Position numbers and translations under genes: made by a program
Shown: in pieces, positions 25,817 through 35,508 of the stretch
Layout: the number at the start of each line of letters is the position of its first letter
How positions within the stretch are numbered: position 1 is the stretch's first letter
DNA from: Rhodobacteraceae bacterium Araon29
GTDB lineage: Bacteria > Pseudomonadota > Alphaproteobacteria > Rhodobacterales > Rhodobacteraceae
Direction: 5' to 3'
Assembly (NCBI GenBank): GCA_039640505.1
Contig: CP046865.1
Location: 2,037,501-2,101,500 of the forward strand
DNA: 64,000 nt
Notes under the pieces: model-generated
What the model was told of the DNA's origin: nothing
Databases searched by the model: none
The model's input: only the letters and a program-made list of their open reading frames with translations

Positions 25817-27988
25817 TTACTTTGAATGTGGCTCGTTTTTATCGGTGACAACAATGTGCTCTGGGCCTTTACCTTGCAAATAGCGATCATAGGCCATTTC
25901 AAAACCTAGTTCGAGATTGCGCGTGTAGCGGCCTGTATCAAATAATGGATTGGTTTTTATGTTTCGTGAGAGCTTGTTGCGAATTCTGTTCAGTTTTTCA
26001 CGGTTTTGCGCCAAGTCAAGCGCTAGGCTTTCATACTCTTGATCTGTTGTTGTTATTAATTCTGGTAAGCCTACCGCATTTAGCAGGCTTCCGGCCATTC
26101 GGGAAGTGTAACTTTTTCCAGATTTTGTAAGCACGGGCAGACCTGCCCAAAGTGCGTTACTGGCCGTTGCGCCAGCGTTATAAATAAATGTATCAAGAAA
26201 CAGATCGGCTTGTTGAAACCGGGCAAGATATTTTTTGTGTTCGACTTTCTCTGAAAATACCAGTCTTTCAGCATTTATACCCTGTTTTTGGGCCTGTTTG
26301 ATCAAGTTCATCTTTGAGGCTTTATTGCTCATGACCAACCAAAGAACGCTATTTGGCTTTTCCTTTAGCAACCGCATCCAAATCTTAAAAACCTGTGGAT
26401 CAATTTTATAGCTTCTATTGAATGCGCAAAACACAAATCCATCCTTGGGCAAACCCAACTCAAACCTTGACGGCACCGAATGATCCATCAACAGACCATC
26501 GTCCTGAGGCTGATATGTATGGGGCATATAGATAATTTTTTCTGAGTAATAAGTCTGATAGCTCTCAGGAATTAAAAAAGGATCCGCAACTATATAGTCC
26601 ATAAAATCTGCACCCATTGAGCCAGGATATCCAAGAAAATTTATTTGAATAGGGGCTAAGCGGCTGGCAAAAAGACCGCTGCGACCATCTTTTGTATATC
26701 CGGTCAAATCAATAGCGATATCAATTTCATCGCTATGCACTGTTTCTTTGATCGCTTGGTTGCTGAGGCCATGGACATCTTTAAATTTATCAAATGTTTC
26801 TGCGAGCTTTGTTTGCATTGTATCGAACTTTGAACCAGCGACAGCATATCCAAAGACATCAAAACGTGATCGGTCATGCACCTTAAAAACTTTAGCCATC
26901 AGACGTGTAACCGGGTGCTCTCTAAAGTCAGCGCTGAAATAGCCAATCCTAAGCTTTTTAGGCTTTTTTATAGGGGGCGCCGGTAATGACAGTGGGTCAT
27001 GTTTAAATTTTTCTGCTGCATATTTTTGCGACCGCAATAGATGGCGCTCTGGATTATCTTCTAATGAAAGCATGGAAAACGGCGGCACTGCAGTTGCTTT
27101 TATTCCTAATTTTGCAGCACTGGCCAAATCTTGGGTCCTATTGCTCCAATCGCAAATGTGTTGTTTTTGATGAATCATTTGAGTATTGGCACCGGCATAT
27201 TCAGGTTTGAGAGTGACTGCCTTCTTAAAAGCTTCTATAGCCTCTTCTAGCTTTTCTTGCTCTACAAGAATAACACCCATGTTGTTGTAAGCTTCGGCGA
27301 AATCAGGATTAAGAGCCAGAGCCTTCCTTTGTGCATTAATTGCCTGTTCCAGCTTTCCTTGCTGCCTTAAGGCAATGCCCAGATTACTGTAGCCGTCCGC
27401 ATAGCTAGGACTAAGCTGAGTGACCTTTTTAAAGGCCTCTGCGGCTTCTTTAATCTTGCCAAGTCCTTTATAGGCAGCTCCTAAAATATTCCAAATATCA
27501 ACAGCTTCCGGGTGTCTTTTGATATGCACGCCAGCCCGCGAAATCACTTGCGTCAACTGCCCCTGATCATAAAGCGTACGTAGTTCATACTCTGCTTCTT
27601 GGACAGAGTTTTGCGATCCCGTGATGGTTTGGGCAGTGATTAAATTATTTAGCTTTTGGATGAGATCGCCGGGTAGATTATCATTCTTTGCTTTTTGAGC
27701 TAACTTCTTTGCATCGTCAATTTTCCCCAAGTCAACCAAAGTAGAAACACATCTAAGCCAGTGTTTGTGAACGGACGGGTTTGATTTTAAGGCCTTTTCA
27801 AACAAGCCAAGCGCCTGCTCAGGCTTGCCAATACTAAAGGCCAATACGCCTAAATTATAATTGGCCGCAGGATGATCCGGTTTCACTTTCAAAATAGAAG
27901 TGTAGTATCCATCCGCTTTTTGAGCCTGGCCTGTTTTTTGGGCCTCAATCCCCAGTTTTAATGCATCAGCCAAGGTTAGTTTAGCCAT
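25817..27988 (-). CDS. TPR / family 41 glycosyltransferase (O-GlcNAc transferase-like)
   Basis: 723 aa. Residues 1-280 hold about seven TPR units (examples: PAANYNLGVLAFSIGKPEQA, ADGYSNLGIALRQQGKLEQA, AEAYNNMGVILVEQEKLEEA). Residues about 345-715 are the GT41 catalytic region: LRIGYFSADFREHPVTRLM with the N-terminal catalytic-lobe His, then DIAIDLTGYTKDGRSG, INFLGYPGSMGADFMDYIVAD and the UDP-binding FCAFNRSYKIDP and DLFLDTFIYNAGATASNALW segments. Such bacterial OGT/SPINDLY-like proteins modify proteins, for example flagellins, or glycans. No flagellar or glycan genes are next to it. Cytoplasmic; no signal peptide. Confidence 0.88.
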   Translation of the reverse strand: MAKLTLADALKLGIEAQKTGQAQKADGYYTSILKVKPDHPAANYNLGVLAFSIGKPEQALGLFEKALKSNPSVHKHWLRCVSTLVDLGKIDDAKKLAQKAKNDNLPGDLIQKLNNLITAQTITGSQNSVQEAEYELRTLYDQGQLTQVISRAGVHIKRHPEAVDIWNILGAAYKGLGKIKEAAEAFKKVTQLSPSYADGYSNLGIALRQQGKLEQAINAQRKALALNPDFAEAYNNMGVILVEQEKLEEAIEAFKKAVTLKPEYAGANTQMIHQKQHICDWSNRTQDLASAAKLGIKATAVPPFSMLSLEDNPERHLLRSQKYAAEKFKHDPLSLPAPPIKKPKKLRIGYFSADFREHPVTRLMAKVFKVHDRSRFDVFGYAVAGSKFDTMQTKLAETFDKFKDVHGLSNQAIKETVHSDEIDIAIDLTGYTKDGRSGLFASRLAPIQINFLGYPGSMGADFMDYIVADPFLIPESYQTYYSEKIIYMPHTYQPQDDGLLMDHSVPSRFELGLPKDGFVFCAFNRSYKIDPQVFKIWMRLLKEKPNSVLWLVMSNKASKMNLIKQAQKQGINAERLVFSEKVEHKKYLARFQQADLFLDTFIYNAGATASNALWAGLPVLTKSGKSYTSRMAGSLLNAVGLPELITTTDQEYESLALDLAQNREKLNRIRNKLSRNIKTNPLFDTGRYTRNLELGFEMAYDRYLQGKGPEHIVVTDKNEPHSK

Positions 27989-28574
27989 TCGGTAACTCTC
28001 TTTTGGTCATTTAAATTCAATAGCTTTCTGAGAATATCAAAATAAAATCCATCGCTTTATAATTCTTACCTGATTATCAACGATGCTGGCGGCACGATCA
28101 AGTAAAGAGCTTTTCATCACATAGATGAATATCTTTGAAGCCAAGAGCTTTCTATATTCAACGCTTGGGAAGGGGTGATAACCTCATCGGACCGGAAATC
28201 ATGTGCACGGCAAAAGCGCTGTATTAATGGTATAAAGTTACCCGCAGGTTCAACAGAGTTATAGTGATGATTAGGCGGTTAAAAGCACCCAGATGTTTAA
28301 ACATTTTATGTTGCGAGAAGTCATCGAAGGGCTTACTGGTGTACGGTATTATGACAGCAGTGCCTGCCGTCATCTTGAAAAAAGACGCAATGCGTTTAAC
28401 TGATAACGCTAGGATCGGCGCGAAAAATAGCGCAAGCCTGATAAGAAAATGCAATGACAACAGAGATATACGAAGCCTCAAGTTTCACTAGCCCAACCAA
28501 AAAACCGCTTGCAGCCGTATGGGTTCCAGGCGTTTTTTTATTTGGGCAAGCTCCCGAGCAGAGAGGAATATAAG
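27989..28574. other. 586-base stretch without a convincing gene
   Basis: I find no supported gene between the glycosyltransferase and dcd. A 75-codon frame (28264-28491, +) has no ribosome site and no protein-like pattern. The region should hold the promoters of both flanking genes, which are divergent, and ends in the hairpin listed at 28491-28556. Confidence 0.5.
28491..28556. terminator. Long imperfect hairpin, possibly a bidirectional terminator
   Basis: GCCCAA, A6 and CGCTTG on the left arm can pair with CAGGCG, T7 and TTGGGC on the right arm, separated by small internal loops, with the apex near GTATGG. The T7 after the inner stem (28532-28538) gives a terminator look on the plus strand and the A-run gives the same on the minus strand. 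It lies only 20 bases before the start of dcd. Confidence 0.45.
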
Positions 28575-29651
28575 ATGAGCGGCGTATTGCCTGACCAAAG
28601 TATCCAGCAAATGATCAATAGCGCGACCATTACTGCACAGCCGCCAATTCTATCCGAGCAAATTCAACCTGCCAGCCTAGACCTGCGCCTAGGCAATACA
28701 GCCTGGCGGGTTAGGGCTTCGTTCCTTTCAGGCGATGAGCGCAAGCTTACAGATCGGCTTAAAAACTTTGAAATGCATGAAATTGACCTTTCTCAGGGCG
28801 CAGTATTGGAAAAGGGCTGTGTCTACGTGCTTCCATTAATGGAAACGCTTGATCTGCCCGACGATATTCAGGCGGTGGCAAACGCTAAAAGCTCAACTGG
28901 CAGGCTTGATCTATTAACCCGGGTTATCACCGATAATGGCACCGAGTTTGACCGCATTCGCCCCGGGTATAAAGGCCCGCTTTATGCTGAAATTTGCCCA
29001 CGGTCCTTTTCGGTTTTGGTGCGCCCCGGCATGCGGCTTAATCAGATCCGGTTTCGTCAAGGACAGGCTATTTTAAACGATAGTGAGCTAAGTGATCTGC
29101 ATACCAGTGATCGCCTTGTCAGCGGCGAGGCTGTGATCAGTGACGGGCTTGGGTTTTCGGTTGACTTAAAACCGGCCAATGGGACTTTGGTCGGCTACCG
29201 CGCCAAACCGCACACCGGCGTGATCGACCTTGACAGGATTGGCGCCTATGAGCCGGCGGAGTTTTGGGAAGAGGTTCACAGCTCGGACGGCCAGATCATT
29301 TTAGATCCCGGCGCTTTTTATATTTTGGTTAGCCGTGAGGCTGTTCATATTCCCCCTGCCTATGCTGCTGAAATGGCGCCTTTCCTAGCCATGGTTGGCG
29401 AATTTCGCGTGCATTACGCTGGTTTTTTTGATCCCGGGTTTGGCCATCAAGCTGCCGGCGGTGGCGGATCGCGCGGCGTGCTTGAAGTGCGCTGTCACGA
29501 AGCTCCATTTGTACTTGAGCATGCGCAGATTGTTGGACGTTTGGTCTATGAAAGAATGCTAAAAGAACCAGCGCAGCTTTACGGCGCCGGGATTGCATCA
29601 AATTATCAAGGCCAAGGGCTTAAATTATCCAAACATTTTAAAAGCGGCTAA
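28575..29651 (+). CDS. dcd: 2'-deoxycytidine 5'-triphosphate deaminase, long form
   Basis: 358 aa, roughly twice the classical 190-aa Dcd; a long form of this kind is common in alphaproteobacteria. The N-terminal half has IQPASLDLRLGNTAWRVRAS and ANAKSSTGRLDLLTRVI with the catalytic region; the C-terminal half repeats the same beta-rich fold (YAAEMAPFLAMVGEFRVHYA, GFFDPGFGH). It makes dUTP from dCTP for thymidylate synthesis. The start at 28575 has AGAGGA about 8 bases upstream; an upstream TTG start at 28509 is not supported. It overlaps the convergent 69-aa gene by 14 bases. Confidence 0.92.
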   Translation: MSGVLPDQSIQQMINSATITAQPPILSEQIQPASLDLRLGNTAWRVRASFLSGDERKLTDRLKNFEMHEIDLSQGAVLEKGCVYVLPLMETLDLPDDIQAVANAKSSTGRLDLLTRVITDNGTEFDRIRPGYKGPLYAEICPRSFSVLVRPGMRLNQIRFRQGQAILNDSELSDLHTSDRLVSGEAVISDGLGFSVDLKPANGTLVGYRAKPHTGVIDLDRIGAYEPAEFWEEVHSSDGQIILDPGAFYILVSREAVHIPPAYAAEMAPFLAMVGEFRVHYAGFFDPGFGHQAAGGGGSRGVLEVRCHEAPFVLEHAQIVGRLVYERMLKEPAQLYGAGIASNYQGQGLKLSKHFKSG

Positions 29652-29847
29652 TACGCCTTACAGCTTTCATACTTTTCCGTATCCGCTTTGCGTCAACTTT
29701 AGAGGACGGATTTGATTGAGTTTGTTGGTCCCCCTGCTCCGCTTTTGCTGAACGGCTGCCCATAGAAAAGGCTTTGTTTACACCACGGCGCATCAACTGA
29801 CGCATTGCCATATTCATTATCATCTTCAAAATTCGGGTGATATCCAC
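29638..29847 (-). CDS. Small basic conserved protein (69 aa)
   Basis: Starts with a Met-rich amphipathic helix (MDITRILKMIMNMAMRQLMR, residues 1-20) and ends with a strongly basic helix (DAKRIRKSMKAVRRISRF), with a polar linker between. I recall short Rhodobacteraceae proteins with this plan, but no function. The 3' end overlaps the dcd coding region by 14 bases, convergent. It could associate with membranes or nucleic acids; that is inference from charge alone. Confidence 0.72.
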   Translation of the reverse strand: MDITRILKMIMNMAMRQLMRRGVNKAFSMGSRSAKAEQGDQQTQSNPSSKVDAKRIRKSMKAVRRISRF

Positions 29848-29914
29848 ACTCTATTCCTTTCATCAATATGTGGGGAATAGAGACGAATCACGCCGGAATT
29901 GTGGCGCTTTAATT

Positions 29915-30580
29915 TTAATCTTCGAACAGCTCACTCTGACCGGGGGCGCCAGTATCTTCATCCTCGTCGCTCTCTGGTCCGGGCACGGCACCTAAAGGCG
30001 GCCGGCTTTCCAACAGACCAGCGGCGCGCAATTCTTTCAGACCTGGCAAATCACGCGCACTTTCAAGCCCGAAATGGTCTAAAAACGTCTGCGTCACGAC
30101 AAAGGTAACAGGCCGCCCGGGGGTCATTTTACGCCGGCCAAAGCGGATCCATTCCATTTCAAGCAATTGATCCACTGTGCCGCGCGAAACAGATACACCA
30201 CGGATTTCTTCGATCTCTGCCCGCGTTACCGGTTGATGATAGGCGATAATGGCCAATGTTTCGATCGCAGCACGGCTGAGCTTGCGGGTTTCAACAGTTT
30301 CTTTTTGCATCAAAAACCCAAGATCACCGGCTGTCCGGATGGCCCAAGCATCCCCCACTTTTACCAGATGAACGCCGCGCCCTTCATAGCGCTTGCGCAA
30401 ATGCATCAAAGCCTCTGCGGCATCACAGCCATGCGGCATTCGGGCATTTAATTCGGTCACTGTCACAGGCTCTGCACTGGCAAAAAGGATCGCTTCCACC
30501 ATACGTTCCTGCTCGCCCATTGGTGGCGCTTCAAACAGGCTTTCGCTGTCACGGCTGATGTCCGATGGGATGTCAGTCAT
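29915..30580 (-). CDS. scpB: Segregation and condensation protein B
   Basis: 221 aa. Two winged-helix domains typical of ScpB: EQERMVEAILFASAEPVTV at the N-terminus and ETLAIIAYHQPVTRAEIEEI, RGVSVSRGTVDQLLEMEWI in the second. Together with ScpA and SMC it forms the bacterial condensin. Start overlaps the scpA stop by 8 bases. In related genomes tatABC usually follows scpB; here the next gene is convergent. Confidence 0.95.
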   Translation of the reverse strand: MTDIPSDISRDSESLFEAPPMGEQERMVEAILFASAEPVTVTELNARMPHGCDAAEALMHLRKRYEGRGVHLVKVGDAWAIRTAGDLGFLMQKETVETRKLSRAAIETLAIIAYHQPVTRAEIEEIRGVSVSRGTVDQLLEMEWIRFGRRKMTPGRPVTFVVTQTFLDHFGLESARDLPGLKELRAAGLLESRPPLGAVPGPESDEDEDTGAPGQSELFED

Positions 30581-31370
30581 CGGCGGTTCCTTTTCGTCTA
30601 AGCTCTATCGGCGAGAACATTTCATCTTGGCGCAGCTCAACGCGCCCAGCTTTGGCCAATTCTAATGAGGCTGCAAAAGTGGCCGCTGTGGCCGCCCGTC
30701 GCCGCTCTGGGTTGTGTAGCCAGTCTTCGGGCAGATAGCTTGAAATATCTGTCCAATCACCGGCATAGCCGATTAATCCCCGCATCCGTTCCAGCGCAGT
30801 CTCAAGGGTATAAACATTATCCCGGTCCATCACAAACGGCCGAAATTCATCGCGGGTTTTAATCCGAGAATAGGCCTGCATCAATTCAAGCAAATTAGCC
30901 GTGTAACTCACATGGCGGACACGTTCTACGGTTTCAGGCAGCCCGCGCACAAAAAAATCACGCCCCCGTTGATCGCGGGCCATAAGCTGTGCAGCGGCAG
31001 TGCGCATTGCCTGCAGACGTTCCAGTTGAAAGGCTAGATGCGCTGCCAACTCTTCCCCACTTGGCCCCTGATCATTTGGATCAGGTGGCAATAAAAGACG
31101 GGACTTCAAAAAGGCCAGCCAAGCAGCCATCACCAGATAATCAGCTGCCAGTTCAAGGCGCAGGGCTTTGGCCCTTTCAACAAAGGATAAATACTGGCGC
31201 GCCAATTCCAAGATTGATATTTTCCGCAAGTCCACTTTTTGCGTGCGCGAGAGTGTCAGCAACAAATCAAGCGGCCCTTCATAGCCGTCGACATCAATTA
31301 TAAGGGCCTCGGCCGAGACACGCTCAGCCACTATTGGCTGTAGGTCAAAAGAGGCCGTCGTATCGCTCAT
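30573..31370 (-). CDS. scpA: Segregation and condensation protein A (kleisin)
   Basis: 265 aa. The kleisin N-terminal region VDGYEGPLDLLLTLSRTQKV, followed by DLRKISILELARQYL, is diagnostic, as is AADYLVMAAWLAFLKSRLLL. The C-terminal winged helix (SLELAKAGRVELRQDEMFSP) binds the SMC head. The first gene of the scpA-scpB pair; 114 bases separate it from the SPOR gene upstream. Confidence 0.96.
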   Translation of the reverse strand: MSDTTASFDLQPIVAERVSAEALIIDVDGYEGPLDLLLTLSRTQKVDLRKISILELARQYLSFVERAKALRLELAADYLVMAAWLAFLKSRLLLPPDPNDQGPSGEELAAHLAFQLERLQAMRTAAAQLMARDQRGRDFFVRGLPETVERVRHVSYTANLLELMQAYSRIKTRDEFRPFVMDRDNVYTLETALERMRGLIGYAGDWTDISSYLPEDWLHNPERRRAATAATFAASLELAKAGRVELRQDEMFSPIELRRKGTADD

Positions 31371-31484
31371 TCCATGTCTCCAGGCGCTGAGCTGCCTTTG
31401 AAATTGTTTCGTCTTATTGACTGCATAATTTGTATTATGGCATCCCCTTCAGCAACAAAAGCCATCTGTGGGCGAGCGCTCTGC

Positions 31485-32405
31485 TTAGCGTGTGACAACA
31501 GGGACACAATCGGTTTCAGCCGCTTTAAGTGTTGAACAGAAACGGCGCGCGTCACTGAGGTCGCTAAATCCAGCTGCGCGCAGCCGGTAGAATATACGGC
31601 CGCCATTCACGGCGCGCTGGATCACCAACTCGCGCCCTGCCATAAAGCTTGAAAATTTGCCGCTAAGCCGGCGCCATTCCGAGCGGGCGATTTCTGGCGA
31701 GGCAAAAGCCCCCAGTTGCACCAAAGCCGTGCCAACTGGAATTTGGTCAGGGGCAAGTTCGCGCAAAGCGGCAAGTTCACCGCTGGGAACAGCCACGTCG
31801 CGCTGCAATCTATCGGGCCGTTTTTTGGGGCGTAACGAAACAAACTCAACGCTGGTTTGCGGCTCACTCAAGGCTTGCTTGAGCGCATTTTCAATACTAG
31901 AGCTGTCAAGACGCACAATTTCGCTTGTATCCAACTCACCATTCAACGGCGCAACTTCGACCGCTATCTGATCGGCTAATGTTTGAATATCAACCGTGGC
32001 CGCCTTGCGGCTGGGCGCGGCGATCACGGCCGTACTTACCGGTTCGATTTGCGCCGTAGGAATGTCGTCGTCACCCAAAGCCACTGGTCGCGGCGCGAGA
32101 GTGACAAACTCTGGTTGGGTATCATCCCCGGCCTCGACCACTTGATTGACCGATAGACCTTGGTTTAGTGCCGCTGTCCCACCGGGGTTTTGCGGTGCCA
32201 CGCGCATCGGTTCGGCCGAAGCTTTAATCACGGGTACGCCGCTTACATCGCGCACCACCAGCCGGTATGCCCATAGTGACACCCCGATGACCAGTGCCAA
32301 GCTGACCAGTGCCCCGATCCAATTTGCAACTGAGCCAAGCGCACGGCTATCCTCTGCACCCTCTGGATCAGGCGTGCTTTGTTCACTCCGGGAATATACC
32401 ACCAT
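31485..32405 (-). CDS. SPOR-domain membrane protein
   Basis: 306-aa inner-membrane protein. One membrane helix at about 27-48 (NWIGALVSLALVIGVSLWAY), a long disordered periplasmic linker rich in Ala, Pro, Glu, then a C-terminal SPOR domain (about 225-300; GTALVQLGAFASPEIARSEW) that binds denuded septal peptidoglycan. GGAGGG 5 bases upstream supports the start. It sits between argS and scpA, the conserved position for this protein, and is likely a cell-division or envelope factor. Confidence 0.9.
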   Translation of the reverse strand: MVVYSRSEQSTPDPEGAEDSRALGSVANWIGALVSLALVIGVSLWAYRLVVRDVSGVPVIKASAEPMRVAPQNPGGTAALNQGLSVNQVVEAGDDTQPEFVTLAPRPVALGDDDIPTAQIEPVSTAVIAAPSRKAATVDIQTLADQIAVEVAPLNGELDTSEIVRLDSSSIENALKQALSEPQTSVEFVSLRPKKRPDRLQRDVAVPSGELAALRELAPDQIPVGTALVQLGAFASPEIARSEWRRLSGKFSSFMAGRELVIQRAVNGGRIFYRLRAAGFSDLSDARRFCSTLKAAETDCVPVVTR

Positions 32406-32480
32406 ACTGCCCTCCGGTTTGAAACAGTCATCTGCTGTTCCTACGGTTCTCTGCCTCAGCTCTGCAGATTAGGCTTTATC

Positions 32481-34226
32481 CTAGCGCATTTCCTCTGCAG
32501 GCGTTACGCCAAGAATAGCAAGACCGGCGGAAATAACAACAGAAACGGCGCGTGCAAGAGCAATTTTTGCCTGCGACGTGCCAGGATCATCTTCCTGAAC
32601 AAACCGCAAGGACGGCTCGTCATTGCCTTTGTTCCAGAGCGCATGCAATTCACTGGCCAATTCATAGAGGAAAAACGCCACCCGGTGCGGCTCATTCGTG
32701 CGCGCCGCTATTTCAATCAGTCGCGGCCATTCTGCCAGTTTCTTGGCAACATTTAGCTCTGACGGATGCGACAGCAGCCTTAGATCAGCCGCTTTTAATG
32801 TAGTGTCATCAACTGTGATACCCGCCTCGCTTGCGCGGCGCAGCACACTGCACACGCGCGCATGGGCGTATTGCACATAAAAAACCGGATTTTCGCGCGA
32901 TTGCTCGAGCACCTTGTCGAAATCAAAATCCAGCGGCGCATCATTTTTGCGGGTCAGCATGACAAAACGGGTGACATCCGCGCCCACCTGATCAATCACA
33001 TCACGCAGAGTGACAAATGTCCCTGCCCGCTTGGACATTTTAAACGGTTCGCCGTCTTTATAGAGACGCACAAGTTGGGTCAGCTTAACCTCGAGCGGGA
33101 CCTTGCCATCCGACAAAGCAGAAACCGCAGCTTTCATGCGTTTCACATAACCGCCATGGTCGGCGCCTAGAATATCAATCAGCAAATCAAAGCCGCGGTC
33201 CACTTTATCACTGTGATAGGCAATATCAGGGGCAAAATAGGTCCAACTGCCATCTGATTTCATCACTGGGCGGTCGACATCATCGCCATGATCAGTGGAT
33301 TTAAACAACGTTTGCTCGCGCGGTTCCCAATCTTCGGGCTTTTTACCCTTTGGGGGTTCTAAAACGCCTTCGTAAATAAGGCCTTTGGCGCGCAGCTTAT
33401 CAATTGTAGATTCGATCCGCCCAGTGCCATAAAGGGACTTTTCACTAAAGAAATAATCCATCTTTACACCCAAAAGCGCAAGATCTTCGCGGATCATCTC
33501 CATCATGGCCGTGGATGCAAATTCGCGCACATCGGCCAGCCAAAATTGTTCGCCTTTATCAATGAACTCAGCGCCGACTTTGTCTTTAAGTGCCTGACCA
33601 ACAGGAATAAGGTAATCACCGGGATAGGTGCCATCTTCAAAGGCCACCTCGCGCCCATGCGCTTCGAGATAGCGCAGATAGACCGAGCGTGCCAAAACAT
33701 CGACCTGAGCGCCGCCATCATTGATGTAATATTCGCGTGTGACCGCGTAGCCGGCGTAATCCAAAAGACTGGCCAGCGCATCGCCAAAGACCGCGCCGCG
33801 AGTGTGGCCCACGTGCAAAGGTCCGGTTGGGTTGGCGCTTACATATTCGACATTCACTCGCTGACCTGCTCCGACTGACGAGCGCCCAAAACTCTGGCCA
33901 TGTTCAAGCACATCTTTGACCAGTGATTGCCAAACCTCAGGCGCAAGCCGCAAGTTCAAAAACCCCGGGCCAGCCACGTCCGCCGCCGTAATCCGCATGT
34001 CTTGGCGCAGGGCGGCGGCCAGTAGATCCGCGATCTCACGTGGCTTGCGGCCAGACGGCTTGGCCAAAACCATAGCGGCATTGGTCGCCATATCCCCATG
34101 CAAAGGATCACGCGGTGGCTCGACCGCCACAGCGTCAAAGCTTAGTCCAGTGGGCAATTCCCCATCTGCGGTCATTTTTTCAAGTGCCGCAAGAACCAGC
34201 GCCCGGATTTCGCTAAAAAGGTTCAT
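32481..34226 (-). CDS. argS: Arginyl-tRNA synthetase
   Basis: 581-aa class I aminoacyl-tRNA synthetase. HIGH-like signature as [22 protein letters not shown] replaced by the KMSKRAGT form ([19 protein letters not shown]), the N-terminal add-1 domain and the C-terminal DALR anticodon-binding domain ([20 protein letters not shown] onward). Length is normal. Upstream neighbour dgt is 51 bases away on the same strand; order dgt-argS-SPOR is standard for the group. Confidence 0.97.
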   Translation of the reverse strand: MNLFSEIRALVLAALEKMTADGELPTGLSFDAVAVEPPRDPLHGDMATNAAMVLAKPSGRKPREIADLLAAALRQDMRITAADVAGPGFLNLRLAPEVWQSLVKDVLEHGQSFGRSSVGAGQRVNVEYVSANPTGPLHVGHTRGAVFGDALASLLDYAGYAVTREYYINDGGAQVDVLARSVYLRYLEAHGREVAFEDGTYPGDYLIPVGQALKDKVGAEFIDKGEQFWLADVREFASTAMMEMIREDLALLGVKMDYFFSEKSLYGTGRIESTIDKLRAKGLIYEGVLEPPKGKKPEDWEPREQTLFKSTDHGDDVDRPVMKSDGSWTYFAPDIAYHSDKVDRGFDLLIDILGADHGGYVKRMKAAVSALSDGKVPLEVKLTQLVRLYKDGEPFKMSKRAGTFVTLRDVIDQVGADVTRFVMLTRKNDAPLDFDFDKVLEQSRENPVFYVQYAHARVCSVLRRASEAGITVDDTTLKAADLRLLSHPSELNVAKKLAEWPRLIEIAARTNEPHRVAFFLYELASELHALWNKGNDEPSLRFVQEDDPGTSQAKIALARAVSVVISAGLAILGVTPAEEMR

Positions 34227-34277
34227 AAGTCTTAATCCTTTATCTTGCGCTGCGGTTTATCATGCACAGGGGCAAGG

Positions 34278-35426
34278 TCAATGTGTCTTTGTTTGTGCAA
34301 GCCGTTCGTATTCTTGCAAGGCAAACCGATCCGTCATCCCAGCGATATAATCCACCACAATGCGCGCCAGCGCCACATCATCTTCGGCTTTTTGCACGTC
34401 CTTACGCCATTGTTTTGGCAATAGCTCGGGGTGCTGCATAAAAAGTGGAAATAACGTGGTCACCGCCTCGGTAACCTCTTTGCGCATTTTCACCACACTG
34501 GGCGCGCGGTACATCCGATGGAATAAAAATTTACGTACCACTTTAAGATCACCCCATAACCCATTGCTAAACTGAATCATTGGACGGCCAGCATAGCGAA
34601 CGTTACTCGCAGTTTTAGGCGTAAGCTCTGCCAAATTGGTGCGGGCAATGGCAATTACATCTTCGACCAGCACACCAAAAAACCGCCGCAAGGCTTCGTG
34701 GCGGCGGCGATAGTAATTCAGGCCCGGATATTTGCGATCAACCTCGGCAAAACAGTCCTGCAAAATAGGGAGCTCTGCCAACTCATCAGTGGAAAACAAT
34801 TCCGCCCTTAGACCATCGTGAAGATCATGACTGTTATAGGCAATATCATCAGCCAATGCGGCCACCTGTGCCTCGGTGCTGGCATAGCTGTGCAATTCAA
34901 GATCATGCAGGGCATTATATTCAGCCAGAGCATAGGGCAATGTGCCGATGACAGGCCCGTTATGTTTGGCAATTCCTTCCAAAGTTTCCCATGTTAGGTT
35001 GAGCCCGTCAAAATCCGCATAATGGCGCTCGAGGTTGGTTACGATCCGCAGAGCCTGTGCATTATGATCGAACCCACCATAGGGCTCCATCAGAGCGTTA
35101 AGCGCATCTTCGCCAGTGTGGCCAAATGGGGGATGACCCAGATCATGAGCCAGAGCCACCGCTTCGGTCAATTCAGCGTTTAACCCCAAAACGCCCGAAA
35201 TAGTACGGGCCACTTGGGCCACTTCGATGGAATGGGTCAGACGGGTTCGAAAATAATCCCCTTCATGTTCGATAAAAACCTGCGTCTTGTGCTTAAGTCG
35301 GCGAAACGCGCTGCAGTGAATGATTCTATCGCGGTCCCGCTGAAAACAAGAGCGAAACGTGCTTTCGTCTTCGGGGTATAACCGCCCCCGACTGTTCGCC
35401 GGGTCTGATCTAAATTCAACAGCCAT
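34278..35426 (-). CDS. dgt: Deoxyguanosinetriphosphate triphosphohydrolase-like protein
   Basis: 382-aa HD-domain phosphohydrolase that splits dNTPs into nucleoside and triphosphate. HD metal ligands: H65 (TRLTHSIEVAQ), H94-D95 (ALAHDLGHPPFGHTGED) and a later D in DDIAYNSHDLHDG. N-terminal RDRDRIIHCSAFRRLKHKTQ is diagnostic of the dGTPase branch. The start is moved to 35426 (MAVEFRSDP); 46 upstream residues in frame have no family match and overlap the divergent Fe-S gene promoter. Confidence 0.93.
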   Translation of the reverse strand: MAVEFRSDPANSRGRLYPEDESTFRSCFQRDRDRIIHCSAFRRLKHKTQVFIEHEGDYFRTRLTHSIEVAQVARTISGVLGLNAELTEAVALAHDLGHPPFGHTGEDALNALMEPYGGFDHNAQALRIVTNLERHYADFDGLNLTWETLEGIAKHNGPVIGTLPYALAEYNALHDLELHSYASTEAQVAALADDIAYNSHDLHDGLRAELFSTDELAELPILQDCFAEVDRKYPGLNYYRRRHEALRRFFGVLVEDVIAIARTNLAELTPKTASNVRYAGRPMIQFSNGLWGDLKVVRKFLFHRMYRAPSVVKMRKEVTEAVTTLFPLFMQHPELLPKQWRKDVQKAEDDVALARIVVDYIAGMTDRFALQEYERLAQTKTH

Positions 35427-35508
35427 TATTAGGTCTTTCTTGTCGTGGCGCTTTAAAGCGCTTATATGGTAAAAAAAGACAAGAGTTAACCGGTTGGAGC
35501 GGCGTGAA

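Noticed and set aside
25596-25883. 95-codon plus-strand frame
   Set aside because: It starts within and reads through tRNA-Pro.
28264-28491. 75-codon plus-strand frame before dcd
   Set aside because: No ribosome site, GTG-type start, no recognisable protein pattern.
31367-31606. 79-codon minus-strand frame across the SPOR-scpA gap, considered as a nagZ remnant
   Set aside because: Most of it overlaps the SPOR gene in another frame and the rest shows no similarity to NagZ.
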